Source: WJMT01 sp964456985 (GTDB lineage Bacteria > Acidobacteriota > Aminicenantia > Aminicenantales > Aminicenantaceae). From it: a stretch of 64,000 bases of DNA. Position 1 is the first letter of the stretch. Every line of letters starts with the position of its first letter. The DNA lies in assembly GCA_964456985.1 (NCBI GenBank), contig CAYWDH010000004.1, forward strand, positions 45,938 through 109,937, given 5' to 3'. The notes below the pieces were generated by a model. The model saw only the letters and a program-made list of their open reading frames with translations, ran no database searches and was not told the DNA's origin. The translations under genes and the position numbers were made by a program. Shown here piece after piece: positions 16,865-25,199 of this stretch.

Positions 16865-17378
16865 TATTTCCGCCTCTGGGTACTGAAAAGTCTGTTAATA
16901 TTCTTTTTAGATACGAGAACAGATCTTTATTTTTGTTTCTGTTGACATTTGGTTTTAAGGATTTAGAAAAGCGCTCGAAGTTCAAATATATTCTTTGTAG
17001 TTGTTCAGGAGAGAAAGCAGTCAACACTATGCCTTTTTTCGACATGGTCTGTGCAAATATTGATTGATGGTCATCAACATGTTCCCTGAAACAGACTTTT
17101 CTCGGAAAAAGGATAGGGATTTTTCCATGTTTTAAACACAGAATAACTGTTCCCATTCCCGCATGTGATAAGATTACATCAGAGCCTGCAATTATATCTT
17201 CCATATCATAGTAATCGAGGAATCTGCAGTATGAACAATACCTCGGATGATAGGAGGAATGCCCGATTTGAATGAAGGTGTCATTCGGGAAAATGCCTGA
17301 AAATACATATTGGTCTACAATTTTTAGTAGCCTATTAAAAGATAACTTTTCTGCTCCTACGGTTACAAATAGTTTCAA
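16854..17378 (-). CDS. PssE/Alg13-like glycosyltransferase subunit
   Basis: A 174-residue protein equal to the C-terminal half of a GT28 enzyme. It begins MKLFVTVGAEKLSFNRLLKIVD and has the donor-binding stretch GSDVILSHAGMGTVILCLKHGKIPILFPR, as in Alg13, PssE and Cps14G. In this family two small proteins form one transferase; the partner, an Alg14-like protein, is encoded just upstream with a 4-nt overlap. They usually add the second sugar to a lipid-linked intermediate on the inner face of the membrane. The downstream radical SAM gene overlaps by 11 nt. The sugar donated is not evident. Confidence 0.85.
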   Translation of the reverse strand: MKLFVTVGAEKLSFNRLLKIVDQYVFSGIFPNDTFIQIGHSSYHPRYCSYCRFLDYYDMEDIIAGSDVILSHAGMGTVILCLKHGKIPILFPRKVCFREHVDDHQSIFAQTMSKKGIVLTAFSPEQLQRIYLNFERFSKSLKPNVNRNKNKDLFSYLKRILTDFSVPRGGNNGY

Positions 17379-17824
17379 ATGATTTGTCCTTTATAAACAG
17401 CTCTTTTATAAAAAGCGGCAAGCTGTGGCCACTGCACAATAAAAATGTCTGCCAGGAAGTACACTAATTTTCCGGAAAGAGAAAGACTATGAACCCTTGC
17501 CATTGATTCAATATAAATAGTTTTAATGAAAAACAGCTTTCCCAAAATAAAAAACGGTACACATATTCCTGCTCCTGTGGATATGAGGACAGTTGGTTTC
17601 TCTTTGAGTATAATTTTAAATGCGAGAATAAGATTGCGAAAAAAATTTATTATGTTTCTATTTGTGGGATGATATCCATGATAGAAAACCTCTTTGTTTA
17701 AAAGAGTTTTTGTATCGTATGAAGGAAAAGACACCCAAAAATGATTGTACTGGCTCCATAGAGAATTGAGACAGAGAAGCTCTGAAAAATGTCCTCCGGA
17801 AGAAGAAATCAAGCCTATTTTCAT
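17375..17824 (-). CDS. PssD/Alg14-like glycosyltransferase subunit
   Basis: A 149-residue protein equal to the N-terminal half of a GT28 enzyme. It begins MKIGLISSSGGHFSELLCL, the Alg14/PssD signature, and has a hydrophobic segment around PTVLISTGAGICVPFFILGKLF and IYIESMARV. It recruits the catalytic Alg13/PssE-like partner to the membrane. Four-nt overlaps with the sulfotransferase upstream and the Alg13-like gene downstream show strong translational coupling. The pairing order (D before E) is the usual one in capsule loci. Confidence 0.85.
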   Translation of the reverse strand: MKIGLISSSGGHFSELLCLNSLWSQYNHFWVSFPSYDTKTLLNKEVFYHGYHPTNRNIINFFRNLILAFKIILKEKPTVLISTGAGICVPFFILGKLFFIKTIYIESMARVHSLSLSGKLVYFLADIFIVQWPQLAAFYKRAVYKGQII

Positions 17825-18774
17825 CTCTCAGCCATCCATTGAGTCAGATCTTTGTTTATGAGCTGTTTTAACTTGTGTATATCTTCTTCATATTCATAGT
17901 GTAACATTTTTTTGTATTTAGACGGCAGTTCCTTTTTTTTATATATTATATTCCTGAGAAGATTCTTGAGATCTCTTCTCGTTCCAAATGGAAGGATATG
18001 TTTGATAGAGGCCCTCCATTTACCTGGTTTGAAAATCAGTTTGTCTATGATAGAAGAAGCAAAATTTCTTGGAACACCACCCGGGTTTGTGTATTTAGTT
18101 TTCTTTATGTTCACTGTTTTATTTATCCCGAGAAATTGAAGTATTTCTTTTGTTGTTTCATTAGGATTTTTTATAAATTCTTCAAAAAGCATTATTTTTA
18201 CCTTTGAAAAATTATTCATATAAGCTTTTACTTGGCTGTAGTAATGTCCAAAACCTATATAATCATAGCTTGGAATGGATCCTTCTTCTAAGCGGCGTTT
18301 GATGGTGTTTTTATCTACAGCCTCTGAAAAAGGAAGATATTCATTCCCTTGAGTGACTTTTTTCCAATAATGTGACCAGGCTCTCTGCACTGGATCCCGG
18401 AGTAAAATAATTATTTTTATCAAATCATACTTTTTCCCATAGAGTTTTTTTATATTAGGGATCACTGTCTCATGTGCATAAAGATACCAGGTAGATCCTT
18501 CTCCTAGGACTTGATTTTTTCTCGCTTTTTTAAATGTTTTTTTATACTCTTCGAGATTGCTGATCGTAAAATTGGTTTTGGCTTTTTTATTTTCTCCTAT
18601 GAATTTGAGGAATTTCGGTTGATTCCAACAGAGGAAAAACATGGGTTCTTTTTCTTGGGGCATAAAGACTCGGGGATTTTTTTTTAGTAAAGAATAAAGG
18701 GCGGTCGTTCCTGATCGGGCAACTCCTACAATGAAAAAATCCGGGAGTCGGTTTCCTTGTTTATCTAAAAGCAT
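17821..18774 (-). CDS. sulfotransferase
   Basis: A 317-residue PAPS-dependent sulfotransferase. The 5'-phosphosulfate loop is near the N-terminus (DFFIVGVARSGTTALYSLL), and the 3'-phosphate-binding segment is IIILLRDPVQRAWSHYW. These are the two defining motifs of the family. No signal peptide or membrane anchor is seen, so it acts in the cytoplasm. It is the first gene of the five-gene glycan cluster, coupled by a 4-nt overlap to the Alg14-like gene. The likely acceptor is a sugar or glycolipid made by this cluster, which would give a sulfated surface glycan. This assignment is inferred from context. Confidence 0.87.
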   Translation of the reverse strand: MLLDKQGNRLPDFFIVGVARSGTTALYSLLKKNPRVFMPQEKEPMFFLCWNQPKFLKFIGENKKAKTNFTISNLEEYKKTFKKARKNQVLGEGSTWYLYAHETVIPNIKKLYGKKYDLIKIIILLRDPVQRAWSHYWKKVTQGNEYLPFSEAVDKNTIKRRLEEGSIPSYDYIGFGHYYSQVKAYMNNFSKVKIMLFEEFIKNPNETTKEILQFLGINKTVNIKKTKYTNPGGVPRNFASSIIDKLIFKPGKWRASIKHILPFGTRRDLKNLLRNIIYKKKELPSKYKKMLHYEYEEDIHKLKQLINKDLTQWMAER

Positions 18775-18870
18775 TTAAATATTTTTCAGGATAGTCGGGA
18801 AGCATGGAATAAGGTACAAAAAATCCCTATATATTTCAATAAAAAAGTGCATGTGTTTATAAAGATGAAT

Positions 18871-19980
18871 CTAGAGAGAAAAGATTACTTTAAAGCAACT
18901 TCCATCTGAACCGTCTATTTTTATTTCTCCTTTTATCTGTTTCACAAGATCCATGACTAAATTCATTCCCAAGGAATTCTTGGATTTTTCTTCAAAGTTT
19001 TTGGGAAGCCCTACACCGTTGTCTTTAACTGTCAATTCTGCATTTGTATCCTTTTTCTTTTTAATACTTATGGATACTCTTTTCGGCTCTTTATTTATAT
19101 TATTGAACAGGCTTTGAGGAGGAAAGGCATGTTTAAGAGAGTTTGATACCAGTTCATTCGTTATGAGTCCCAGGGGAATGCTCTCATTTATGTCTATATA
19201 TATCTCATCCATATCAAAGTGCATTTTGATGTTATTTTCAAAAGTCTTGTTTACAGACATAAGATGTGTGACCAGTGTCTCTACATAATTGGAAAAATTT
19301 ATTTTTGCCAATGAGCTGGACCTATAGAGCTTGTCATGCACTAAAGACATGGCTTTTATTCTGCTTCGGCACTGGTTGAATATCTGTTTTATATCCTTGT
19401 CCTGTATGCTCTGTGCTTGAAGATTGAGAAGGCTTGATATGATCTGCATGTTGTTTTTGACACGGTGATGGATCTCCTTCAGGAGCACTTCTTTTTCTTT
19501 CAGGGATTTTTTAATTTGTTCTTCTTTTGTTTTAATGACGGTAAGGTCTCTGCTAATGCCGACAAGTCCGTTTATGTTTCCTTTTTCGTCGAATATGGGT
19601 GATTTTAAGGTGTTGAAATAGAAAACTTCCTCCGCATCGTCACCACTTTTTTCATCTACATTGACCAAAGTTCTTTTTTTTAGCACCTCTTCATCACTTA
19701 TTCTGCATTGTTCTGCCAGGCTTGCATTAAGGAACTCTTCGTCCTTTTTTCCGATAATTTCTTCTTTTTTCAGGCCTACAAAATCAGCAAAAGCTCTATT
19801 GATAATCAGGTTTCTGAGGTTATTATCTTTTAAGTAGATAATGTCAGGGATGGCATCGAGAAGCGTATTGAATGTTTGTTTTAACTTTTGAAGTTCTTTT
19901 TCAAGTTCTAAATTCTTACCCTGCAGTTCGCTGACCTTTTTTTGGAGTTTTCTTTCTGCAGAGGCAGTTTTATTTTCCAT
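18871..19980 (-). CDS. PAS domain histidine kinase, HisKA_2 type (orphan)
   Basis: A 369-residue soluble kinase. An N-terminal coiled coil (about 1-38) precedes a PAS domain (about 38-155, DAIPDIIYLKDNNLRNLIINRAF). The HisKA_2 H-box HHRVKNNMQIISSLLNLQ is at about 171, followed by a HATPase domain with an N-box (LITNELVSNSLKHAF) and G-box residues (DNGVGLPKNF, SLGMNLV). There are no membrane segments, so the signal is internal. No response regulator gene is adjacent. It is closely similar in its kinase core to the 55.8-kb kinase. HisKA_2 kinases often act with stand-alone receivers or in stress cascades; the target is unknown. Confidence 0.88.
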   Translation of the reverse strand: MENKTASAERKLQKKVSELQGKNLELEKELQKLKQTFNTLLDAIPDIIYLKDNNLRNLIINRAFADFVGLKKEEIIGKKDEEFLNASLAEQCRISDEEVLKKRTLVNVDEKSGDDAEEVFYFNTLKSPIFDEKGNINGLVGISRDLTVIKTKEEQIKKSLKEKEVLLKEIHHRVKNNMQIISSLLNLQAQSIQDKDIKQIFNQCRSRIKAMSLVHDKLYRSSSLAKINFSNYVETLVTHLMSVNKTFENNIKMHFDMDEIYIDINESIPLGLITNELVSNSLKHAFPPQSLFNNINKEPKRVSISIKKKKDTNAELTVKDNGVGLPKNFEEKSKNSLGMNLVMDLVKQIKGEIKIDGSDGSCFKVIFSL

Positions 19981-20083
19981 AGTACATAAAAATTATTCGC
20001 TCACGCTGGCGTAACTTTAAAAGAGAATTATAATAAAATCTTCACTCAAGTCAATAAATATCTCCCGGATCTCAAAAACGTAG

Positions 20084-20158
20084 TGGTGGGCGGTACTGGA
20101 TTCGAACCAGTGACACCCGGCTTGTAAGGCCGGTACTCTTCCGCTGAGCTAACCGCCC
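20084..20158 (-). tRNA. tRNA-Val (anticodon TAC)
   Basis: Read on the minus strand: acceptor GGGCGGT pairs with ACCGCCC, followed by discriminator A and an encoded CCA (20084-20086). The D-arm has GCTCAGCGGAAGAG. The anticodon stem CCGGC/GCCGG encloses loop CTTACAA, giving anticodon TAC. The T-arm is CACTGGTTCGAATCCAGT. Total 75 nt. It stands alone between the PAS kinase and a permease gene. Confidence 0.97.
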
Positions 20159-20173
20159 TGAATTATCTTTACT

Positions 20174-20202
20174 AAATTAGAAAATAGCAGAGACATTGTC
20201 AA
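20174..20202 (-). promoter_or_regulatory. promoter of tRNA-Val
   Basis: On the minus strand, TTGACA (20202-20197), a 17-nt spacer and TAATTT (20179-20174). The start would fall near 20167, about 9 nt before the mature 5' end of the tRNA. Confidence 0.55.
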
Positions 20203-20286
20203 GAGAAATGCCTTAGTCTTTATTACGCTTAAAGCTGTCATTGCCAATTAGGTCGATCCGCTAAAGTGCGAGTGGTTCAATTGGCT

Positions 20287-22875
20287 CTATTCATAACGCA
20301 GTGAAACGGAAGGATTGGCATTTGCAGTCCGCACAGAGTGGAAACTCACAGTCAGGACTGCGACCAGAAGAGTTACAGTTCCTGACAGCAGGAAGATGCC
20401 CGCACCGATTCCTGTTCTGTAGACAAAACCGTTCAGCCACTTGCTCATGATTAGGTAGGCGATAGGCCAGGCAATGAGATTGGCGACCACGATCAAAAGG
20501 GCGAAATCCTTCATAAGAATACCCAGGATATTGGATATCGAAGCCCCCAGGACCTTGCGGATCCCGATCTCCTTTGTGCGGCGTTCGCAGGCATGCGATG
20601 CCATACCGAACAAGCCTAAGCAGGCGATCAAAAGAGCGATGATCGAAAACAGGCCGAACAGGATCCCCAGTTTCTGCTCTCCTCTGTACATTTGGTTATA
20701 GATATCGTCCAGAAAGTGGAACTCGAAAGGGTACGTCGTCATAAACTTGTTGTAGGTATTTTTGATATGAGCAATGGTACCGGGAATATTATGTCCACGG
20801 ATCCGAATAGAGACATGATAGACATAATCAGGGTCACACTGGATTATCAGCGGTTTTATATCCAGGCGAAGGGAATGATAGTTGAAATCCTTGATCACCC
20901 CAACGATCCTTGCTTCTTCGCCAGAATGAGTGCGGATTTTTTTACCAAGCGGATCCTTCCAGTTTGCCTGCTTTACGAAAGCTTCATTGACTATGACGGC
21001 TTCCTGGCTATCCGTTCCGAAGGTCTCAGAAAAGTTGCGGCCCTGAATGATTTCCGCTTCATAAAGATCGAGAAAGTTATAGTCAACCGAAAACCAGTGC
21101 GTATGAAAAGAAACCTCAGCTCCACTGTCATCCTGATAGGTTCCTGTAAATCCGGACCCGATTCTTGTGGGATAGCTGTTTGAGGCCGCCACTCCGATGA
21201 TGCCGGTATAGTTCCTGAGTTCATTTTTAAAAGCCTGAAGATTTTTTTGGATACCTGGATCAGTAACCCTTACAATAACGATATTTTCCCTATTGAATCC
21301 TAGATTTTTAGTCCGGAGATACTTCATTTGTTTGTATACCATGAAGCACGATGTGATGAGGACAACTGTCATACAGAATTGGAAAACAACCAGAACGCTT
21401 CTCAAACGTCCTTTCGCGGTTAATCGGGCCGTAATTCCCTTGATGATACTGACCGGCCGGAAAGAAGAAAGGTAAAGCGCAGGATAGAGCCCGGCAGCCA
21501 GTCCGATAAGTAAAACGATAGCACCCAATTCGGCTAACATGCTCCATTCAAAAAGAGCTCTGATTTTAATATTTCGTTCGACAAATGAGCTGAAAGTGGG
21601 GAGAAGCTGCCAGGCAAAAATAAGTGCAAGACACAGTGCCAGTCCCGACAGCATAACGGATTCGGTCATGAACTGCCGGATGAGCTGAGTTCTCTGTGCT
21701 CCGACGACCTTCCTCACTCCGATCTCTTTTGCCCGAAGCGAAGCCCTGGCCGTTGAGAGGTTCATATAATTGATAGAGGCAATGATCAAGATAAGGAAAG
21801 CAATGGAGGTGAAAAGATAGATATATTTCATGTCATTGGTCTGAGAGTATTCGAAATTAATATGAGGATTCAGATGGATTTTGGTTAGCGGCTGCAGGAA
21901 GTATATGTTATCTTTGCTTTCTTCATCATATTTTTTTACGATCGTGCCGATTTTTTCACCGAGTCGCCGGGGATCGCTTCCCTCTGTCAATTTGATATAG
22001 GTGAAAAAAGATGTGTTATCCCAATCGGCCAGAGTCTCTTCGCGACTGTCGACCGGAAAGAGATTCACAAAGGACACGATACAATCAAATCGGAAGTGAG
22101 AATTTTCAGGCAAATTTTCGAAAACTCCTGTTACTGTCAATGTATCAAGGATAGTTCTTCCTACAGGATTTTCACCACGGAAACACCTTTCTTCAATCTT
22201 CTGACTGAGCAGTATCTTATCAGGACCGTCCAAAGCCGTGGCTCTATTACCTTCAATGAGCTTAATGGAAAAAAGCTTGAGGAACTCTTCATCCGCATGC
22301 AAAACCCGCGCATAAAAGCCTTGCTCCTTTTCACCGATCCAGATATTTTGTGGGAACCCGGTCTTGGCAGCGGATTCGATCTCAGGAATTTCAGCAGACA
22401 GAGTGCTGGCGAGAGGAGTGGGAGAAACGCCGTAATAATCGGACCCCATGTACATATTTCCGGGCGATTGACTGATCACTCTGTATATCCGGTCGGAATT
22501 CTCGAAAAAAGATTCATAACTCGTCTCATAACGGACATAAAGAAAAATGAGAATAAAACAGGTCATCCCGAATGCGAAACCAAATAGATTTATCAGCGAA
22601 AAGACCTTATGCCGGAAGAGCGTTCTAAGATATGTGCGAACATGGTTTTTTAGCATGCCGGCGCTCCCGGAGAGAGAATATTTGACATACTGATACACGA
22701 TTTCAAGAATAAATGCCCAGCACCATATCCAGGACTTGATTTTCCCGTGTTTTGAGCGGATTTCCGCATACTCTTCATCCATCACATGGCTCAGGGCAAA
22801 CTTGTTTTCGAAAACCGATAGTCGGGATAATATCCATTTTGCAAATTTTGGAGGAGATGTTTTGTTCTCTTTCAT
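20287..22875 (-). CDS. large FtsX-type permease with N-terminal prefix domain (first of three)
   Basis: An 862-residue membrane protein from the ATG at 22875, chosen because GAGGGA lies at proper distance; an in-frame ATG at 22905 would add 10 residues inside the upstream padR gene. Residues about 1-85 form a prefix domain (LSHVMDEEYAEIRSKHGKIKSW ... WIWCWAFILEIVYQYVKYS). Two MacB/FtsX permease units follow, marked by ARASLRAKEIGVRKVVGAQR and HACERRTKEIGIRKVLGAS, each with a periplasmic domain and membrane helices, ending VSLRYE. The PadR regulator gene overlaps by a few bases. No ABC ATPase lies nearby. Paralogues occur at 42.6 and 61.5 kb. The function is probably export or cell-envelope signalling; the substrate is unknown. 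Confidence 0.85.
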   Translation of the reverse strand: MKENKTSPPKFAKWILSRLSVFENKFALSHVMDEEYAEIRSKHGKIKSWIWCWAFILEIVYQYVKYSLSGSAGMLKNHVRTYLRTLFRHKVFSLINLFGFAFGMTCFILIFLYVRYETSYESFFENSDRIYRVISQSPGNMYMGSDYYGVSPTPLASTLSAEIPEIESAAKTGFPQNIWIGEKEQGFYARVLHADEEFLKLFSIKLIEGNRATALDGPDKILLSQKIEERCFRGENPVGRTILDTLTVTGVFENLPENSHFRFDCIVSFVNLFPVDSREETLADWDNTSFFTYIKLTEGSDPRRLGEKIGTIVKKYDEESKDNIYFLQPLTKIHLNPHINFEYSQTNDMKYIYLFTSIAFLILIIASINYMNLSTARASLRAKEIGVRKVVGAQRTQLIRQFMTESVMLSGLALCLALIFAWQLLPTFSSFVERNIKIRALFEWSMLAELGAIVLLIGLAAGLYPALYLSSFRPVSIIKGITARLTAKGRLRSVLVVFQFCMTVVLITSCFMVYKQMKYLRTKNLGFNRENIVIVRVTDPGIQKNLQAFKNELRNYTGIIGVAASNSYPTRIGSGFTGTYQDDSGAEVSFHTHWFSVDYNFLDLYEAEIIQGRNFSETFGTDSQEAVIVNEAFVKQANWKDPLGKKIRTHSGEEARIVGVIKDFNYHSLRLDIKPLIIQCDPDYVYHVSIRIRGHNIPGTIAHIKNTYNKFMTTYPFEFHFLDDIYNQMYRGEQKLGILFGLFSIIALLIACLGLFGMASHACERRTKEIGIRKVLGASISNILGILMKDFALLIVVANLIAWPIAYLIMSKWLNGFVYRTGIGAGIFLLSGTVTLLVAVLTVSFHSVRTANANPSVSLRYE

Positions 22876-22882
22876 TTTTCCC

Positions 22883-23203
22883 TCATAAAAGGCTGGATTT
22901 AACAAAATCGCCCCAGATCAGTCTTTGAATTTTGTAAGCATTATTCAAGGCTTTCTTTCCCAGAGGTGTTAAGAAGTACAGCACTTTCCTGCGCCCTCCC
23001 GGGTAAGCAAGAGGCTTGCTGTCTTTTGATTCGATATAGCCCTTTTTGATCAATGAAGTCAGTGTGTTACAGAGAGAGCCCGTATTGATGGTCTCTTCGG
23101 TTATTTCTTTAAAATATTTCCTGATGGAAACAATATAGGCGTTCCCGGCCAGTTTCCAAATGGCTAACAGGACCAGATCCTGATTTTTGGTCAGTTTGTT
23201 CAT
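22883..23203 (-). CDS. PadR-family transcriptional regulator (first of two)
   Basis: A 106-residue winged-helix regulator. It begins MNKLTKNQDLVLLAIWKLAGNAYIVSIR and has the recognition and wing part ETINTGSLCNTLTSLIKKGYIESK and YPGGRRKVLYFLTPLGKKAL, typical of short PadR proteins without a long C-terminal dimer domain. It precedes and is coupled to a large permease gene, an arrangement repeated at 45.2-45.6 kb. A strong GAGGAG Shine-Dalgarno precedes the ATG. A perfect 17-bp palindrome lies 16 nt upstream of the start, suggesting autorepression of the pair. Confidence 0.88.
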   Translation of the reverse strand: MNKLTKNQDLVLLAIWKLAGNAYIVSIRKYFKEITEETINTGSLCNTLTSLIKKGYIESKDSKPLAYPGGRRKVLYFLTPLGKKALNNAYKIQRLIWGDFVKSSLL

Positions 23204-23218
23204 CTTTTCTCCTCATTT

Positions 23219-23235
23219 GTTTTTAGTCTAAAAAC
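23219..23235. promoter_or_regulatory. perfect 17-bp palindrome, likely PadR operator
   Basis: GTTTTTAG, a single central T, then CTAAAAAC: every arm base pairs. It lies 16 nt upstream of the padR start codon, right above the Shine-Dalgarno, where a bound repressor would block transcription of padR and the permease. Rho-independent termination is unlikely because the loop is one base and no T-run follows on the coding strand. Confidence 0.6.
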
Positions 23236-23303
23236 ATCTCTCACTATCTATGTACGTTGCGGCGAGGAAAAAGGTTGCAAATTTTAATAGAGCCTCTGGG
23301 CTA

Positions 23304-23332
23304 TTGACATAAGAAGAGTCATATGTTAATTT
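23304..23332 (+). promoter_or_regulatory. promoter of rplU-rpmA-obgE operon
   Basis: TTGACA (23304-23309), a 17-nt spacer and TAATTT (23327-23332). A start near 23339 gives a leader of about 47 nt before rplU. No L21-type leader structure is obvious to the eye. Confidence 0.55.
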
Positions 23333-23385
23333 TAATAAACTTTTCATTGAAAAAATCAATTTGATATAAAGGTAAGGTAGTGAAG

Positions 23386-23901
23386 ATGTTTGCTGTAATC
23401 AAAACCGGCGGAAAACAGTACAGAACTAAAGAAGGTGATGTACTTCAAATCGAAAAATTGGATAAGAATAAAGGTCAAAAAATAACTTTTGATGAAGTTC
23501 TTCTGATCGAGGATAACGGGAAGGCTGTTATAGGAACGCCTCTGGTCAAAGATGCCTCTGTCAAAGCTGTAGTCCTTGAGAATGTTAGGGACAGGAAGGT
23601 CGTTGTGTTCAAGAAAAAAAGAAGAAAGCGTTATAAGAAAAAGACCGGCCACAGGCAGCAGCTGACTAAAATAAGGATCGAGGAAATAGTCTATGGGAAG
23701 CCCCGGGCAAAGGCAGAACAGAAACCAAAAGAAAAGACTCAAAAAGCCAAAAAAACAGAAAAAGGGGCTGCTTCGAAGAGAAAGAGTGCAGTGAAAAAAA
23801 GCAAGCCGAAAAGTCCAGAAAAGCCCAAATCAGAGACAAAGAAAAAACCGCAGTCCCGCCCAGCCGCTAAAAAAAAGTCGTCATCGGCTAAGAAGGAGTA
23901 A
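23386..23901 (+). CDS. rplU: 50S ribosomal protein L21 with long basic C-terminal tail
   Basis: The first ~103 residues are a normal bacterial L21: MFAVIKTGGKQYRTKEGDVLQIEKL, a central VVVFKKKRRKRYKKKTGHRQ and TKIRIEEIVYG, which bind 23S rRNA. A further ~68 residues rich in Lys, Ala, Ser and Pro follow, without predicted fold. Typical L21 is 100-105 residues, so this tail is unusual. The start at ATG 23386 is preferred over a GTG at 23380, because the family begins MFAVI(K) and AAGG lies upstream. rpmA starts 3 nt after the stop. The tail could bind rRNA or DNA; its role is unknown. Confidence 0.93.
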   Translation: MFAVIKTGGKQYRTKEGDVLQIEKLDKNKGQKITFDEVLLIEDNGKAVIGTPLVKDASVKAVVLENVRDRKVVVFKKKRRKRYKKKTGHRQQLTKIRIEEIVYGKPRAKAEQKPKEKTQKAKKTEKGAASKRKSAVKKSKPKSPEKPKSETKKKPQSRPAAKKKSSSAKKE

Positions 23902-23904
23902 ATC

Positions 23905-24156
23905 ATGGCTCATAAAAAATCAGGTGGATCAGCAAAAAACGGACGCGATAGTGAATCAAAGCGGCTTGGTGTCAAAAGGTCTGCAGGACAATACGTCAAA
24001 GCGGGTTCCATAATCGTCCGTCAGAGAGGGACTCCTTTTAAACCAGGTAATAATGTAGGAAGAGGAAAGGATGATACTCTTTTTGCTAGAGTTTCAGGAA
24101 ATGTTAGGTTCGAAACAAAAGCTAAGAGAAAAATCGTCTCAGTACTTCCGTCTTAG
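23905..24156 (+). CDS. rpmA: 50S ribosomal protein L27
   Basis: An 83-residue L27: MAHKKSGGSAKNGRDSESKRLGVKRSAGQ and IIVRQRGTPFKPGNNVGRGKDDTLFA. The protein reaches the peptidyl-transferase centre of the large subunit. Its N-terminus is AHKK with no cleavable Firmicutes-type leader. It sits in the conserved rplU-rpmA-obgE order, 3 nt after rplU and 20 nt before obgE. Confidence 0.97.
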   Translation: MAHKKSGGSAKNGRDSESKRLGVKRSAGQYVKAGSIIVRQRGTPFKPGNNVGRGKDDTLFARVSGNVRFETKAKRKIVSVLPS

Positions 24157-24176
24157 AGGTCAGTGTTCTCTATAAT

Positions 24177-25199
24177 ATGTTTGCGGATCAGGCCAAAGTA
24201 GCCCTTTTAGCCGGCGGGGGCGGAAACGGGTGCTTGAGTTTCCGGAGAGAAAGCCGTGTGCCCAAGGGAGGGCCTGACGGAGGAAGAGGGGGAGACGGTG
24301 GTAATATTTACTTTGTTTCTGACCAGCATGTGAAATCATTGAGTTATTTTCGTTTTCATCCTATTATCAGAGCTCAAAGAGGACGTCACGGGCAGGGGTC
24401 GAACTGTAACGGGAAAAAAGGGGATGATTTATATCTCAGAGTTCCTATGGGCACCGTCATAAAAAAAGAGGACAAGGTGCTCTTCGATTTTATCGAACCC
24501 GGCCAGAAATATCTTGCAGCAAAAGGTGGAAAAGGAGGTCGGGGGAATGCTTCCTTTGTTTCTTCAACAAATCAAGTTCCCAGAAAATATGAGAAAGGAA
24601 AAGGAGGAGAAGAACTAGAGGTTACTCTGGAGCTGAAGCTCATTGCAGATGTCGGGCTTGTGGGATTTCCAAATGTGGGAAAATCAACACTGATTTCTAA
24701 GATTTCCGCGGCAAAGCCTGTTATTGCTGATTATCCATTTACGACCATTGTTCCTAACTTAGGGGTGGTGGATATTGATGAGTTTACCAGCTTTGTGGTC
24801 GCGGACATACCGGGCTTGATCGAGGGAGCTCATAAGGGACTTGGATTAGGCATGAAATTTCTCAAGCATATCGAGAGAACAAGAGTCATTATTCATATGG
24901 TTGATGTGTCCCCTTACAGCCAGAGGCATCCATTGGATGATTTTATTACAGTCAAGAAAGAATTGAATAAGTTTAACAAAAGCTTGTTAAAACGTCCTCA
25001 GATTCTTGCAGCGAATAAGATCGACCTTTTGGATGAGGATAAACAACGGTTAAAGGAAGTGAAAGATTTTGCTGCCAAAAAGAAAATTCCCTTTTTTGCG
25101 ATTTCAGCCTTAAAAGGGAAAGGTCTTAAAGACCTGACTACAGCAGCCGCTTCCTATTTAAAAGAAGGAAAAGAAAGTTATAAAGTGTCTAATGCGTAA
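24177..25199 (+). CDS. obgE: GTPase ObgE/CgtA, ribosome assembly
   Basis: A 340-residue GTPase. The glycine-rich Obg domain (about 1-158) contains GGGGNGCLSFRRE and GGKGGRGNASFVS. The G domain follows with P-loop GFPNVGKSTLI, switch II VADIPGLIEGAH and the NKxD motif AANKIDLL. There is no C-terminal OCT domain, giving the short form seen in many Gram-negative bacteria. It acts in late 50S assembly and stringent control. nadD overlaps its end by 8 nt. The Shine-Dalgarno is weak and the start was set by the family's usual first residues (MFADQAKV). Confidence 0.96.
   Translation: MFADQAKVALLAGGGGNGCLSFRRESRVPKGGPDGGRGGDGGNIYFVSDQHVKSLSYFRFHPIIRAQRGRHGQGSNCNGKKGDDLYLRVPMGTVIKKEDKVLFDFIEPGQKYLAAKGGKGGRGNASFVSSTNQVPRKYEKGKGGEELEVTLELKLIADVGLVGFPNVGKSTLISKISAAKPVIADYPFTTIVPNLGVVDIDEFTSFVVADIPGLIEGAHKGLGLGMKFLKHIERTRVIIHMVDVSPYSQRHPLDDFITVKKELNKFNKSLLKRPQILAANKIDLLDEDKQRLKEVKDFAAKKKIPFFAISALKGKGLKDLTTAAASYLKEGKESYKVSNA

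Noticed and set aside
20084..20202. tRNA-Val as a possible integration site
   Set aside because: No integrase gene and no repeated tRNA 3' end were found nearby.
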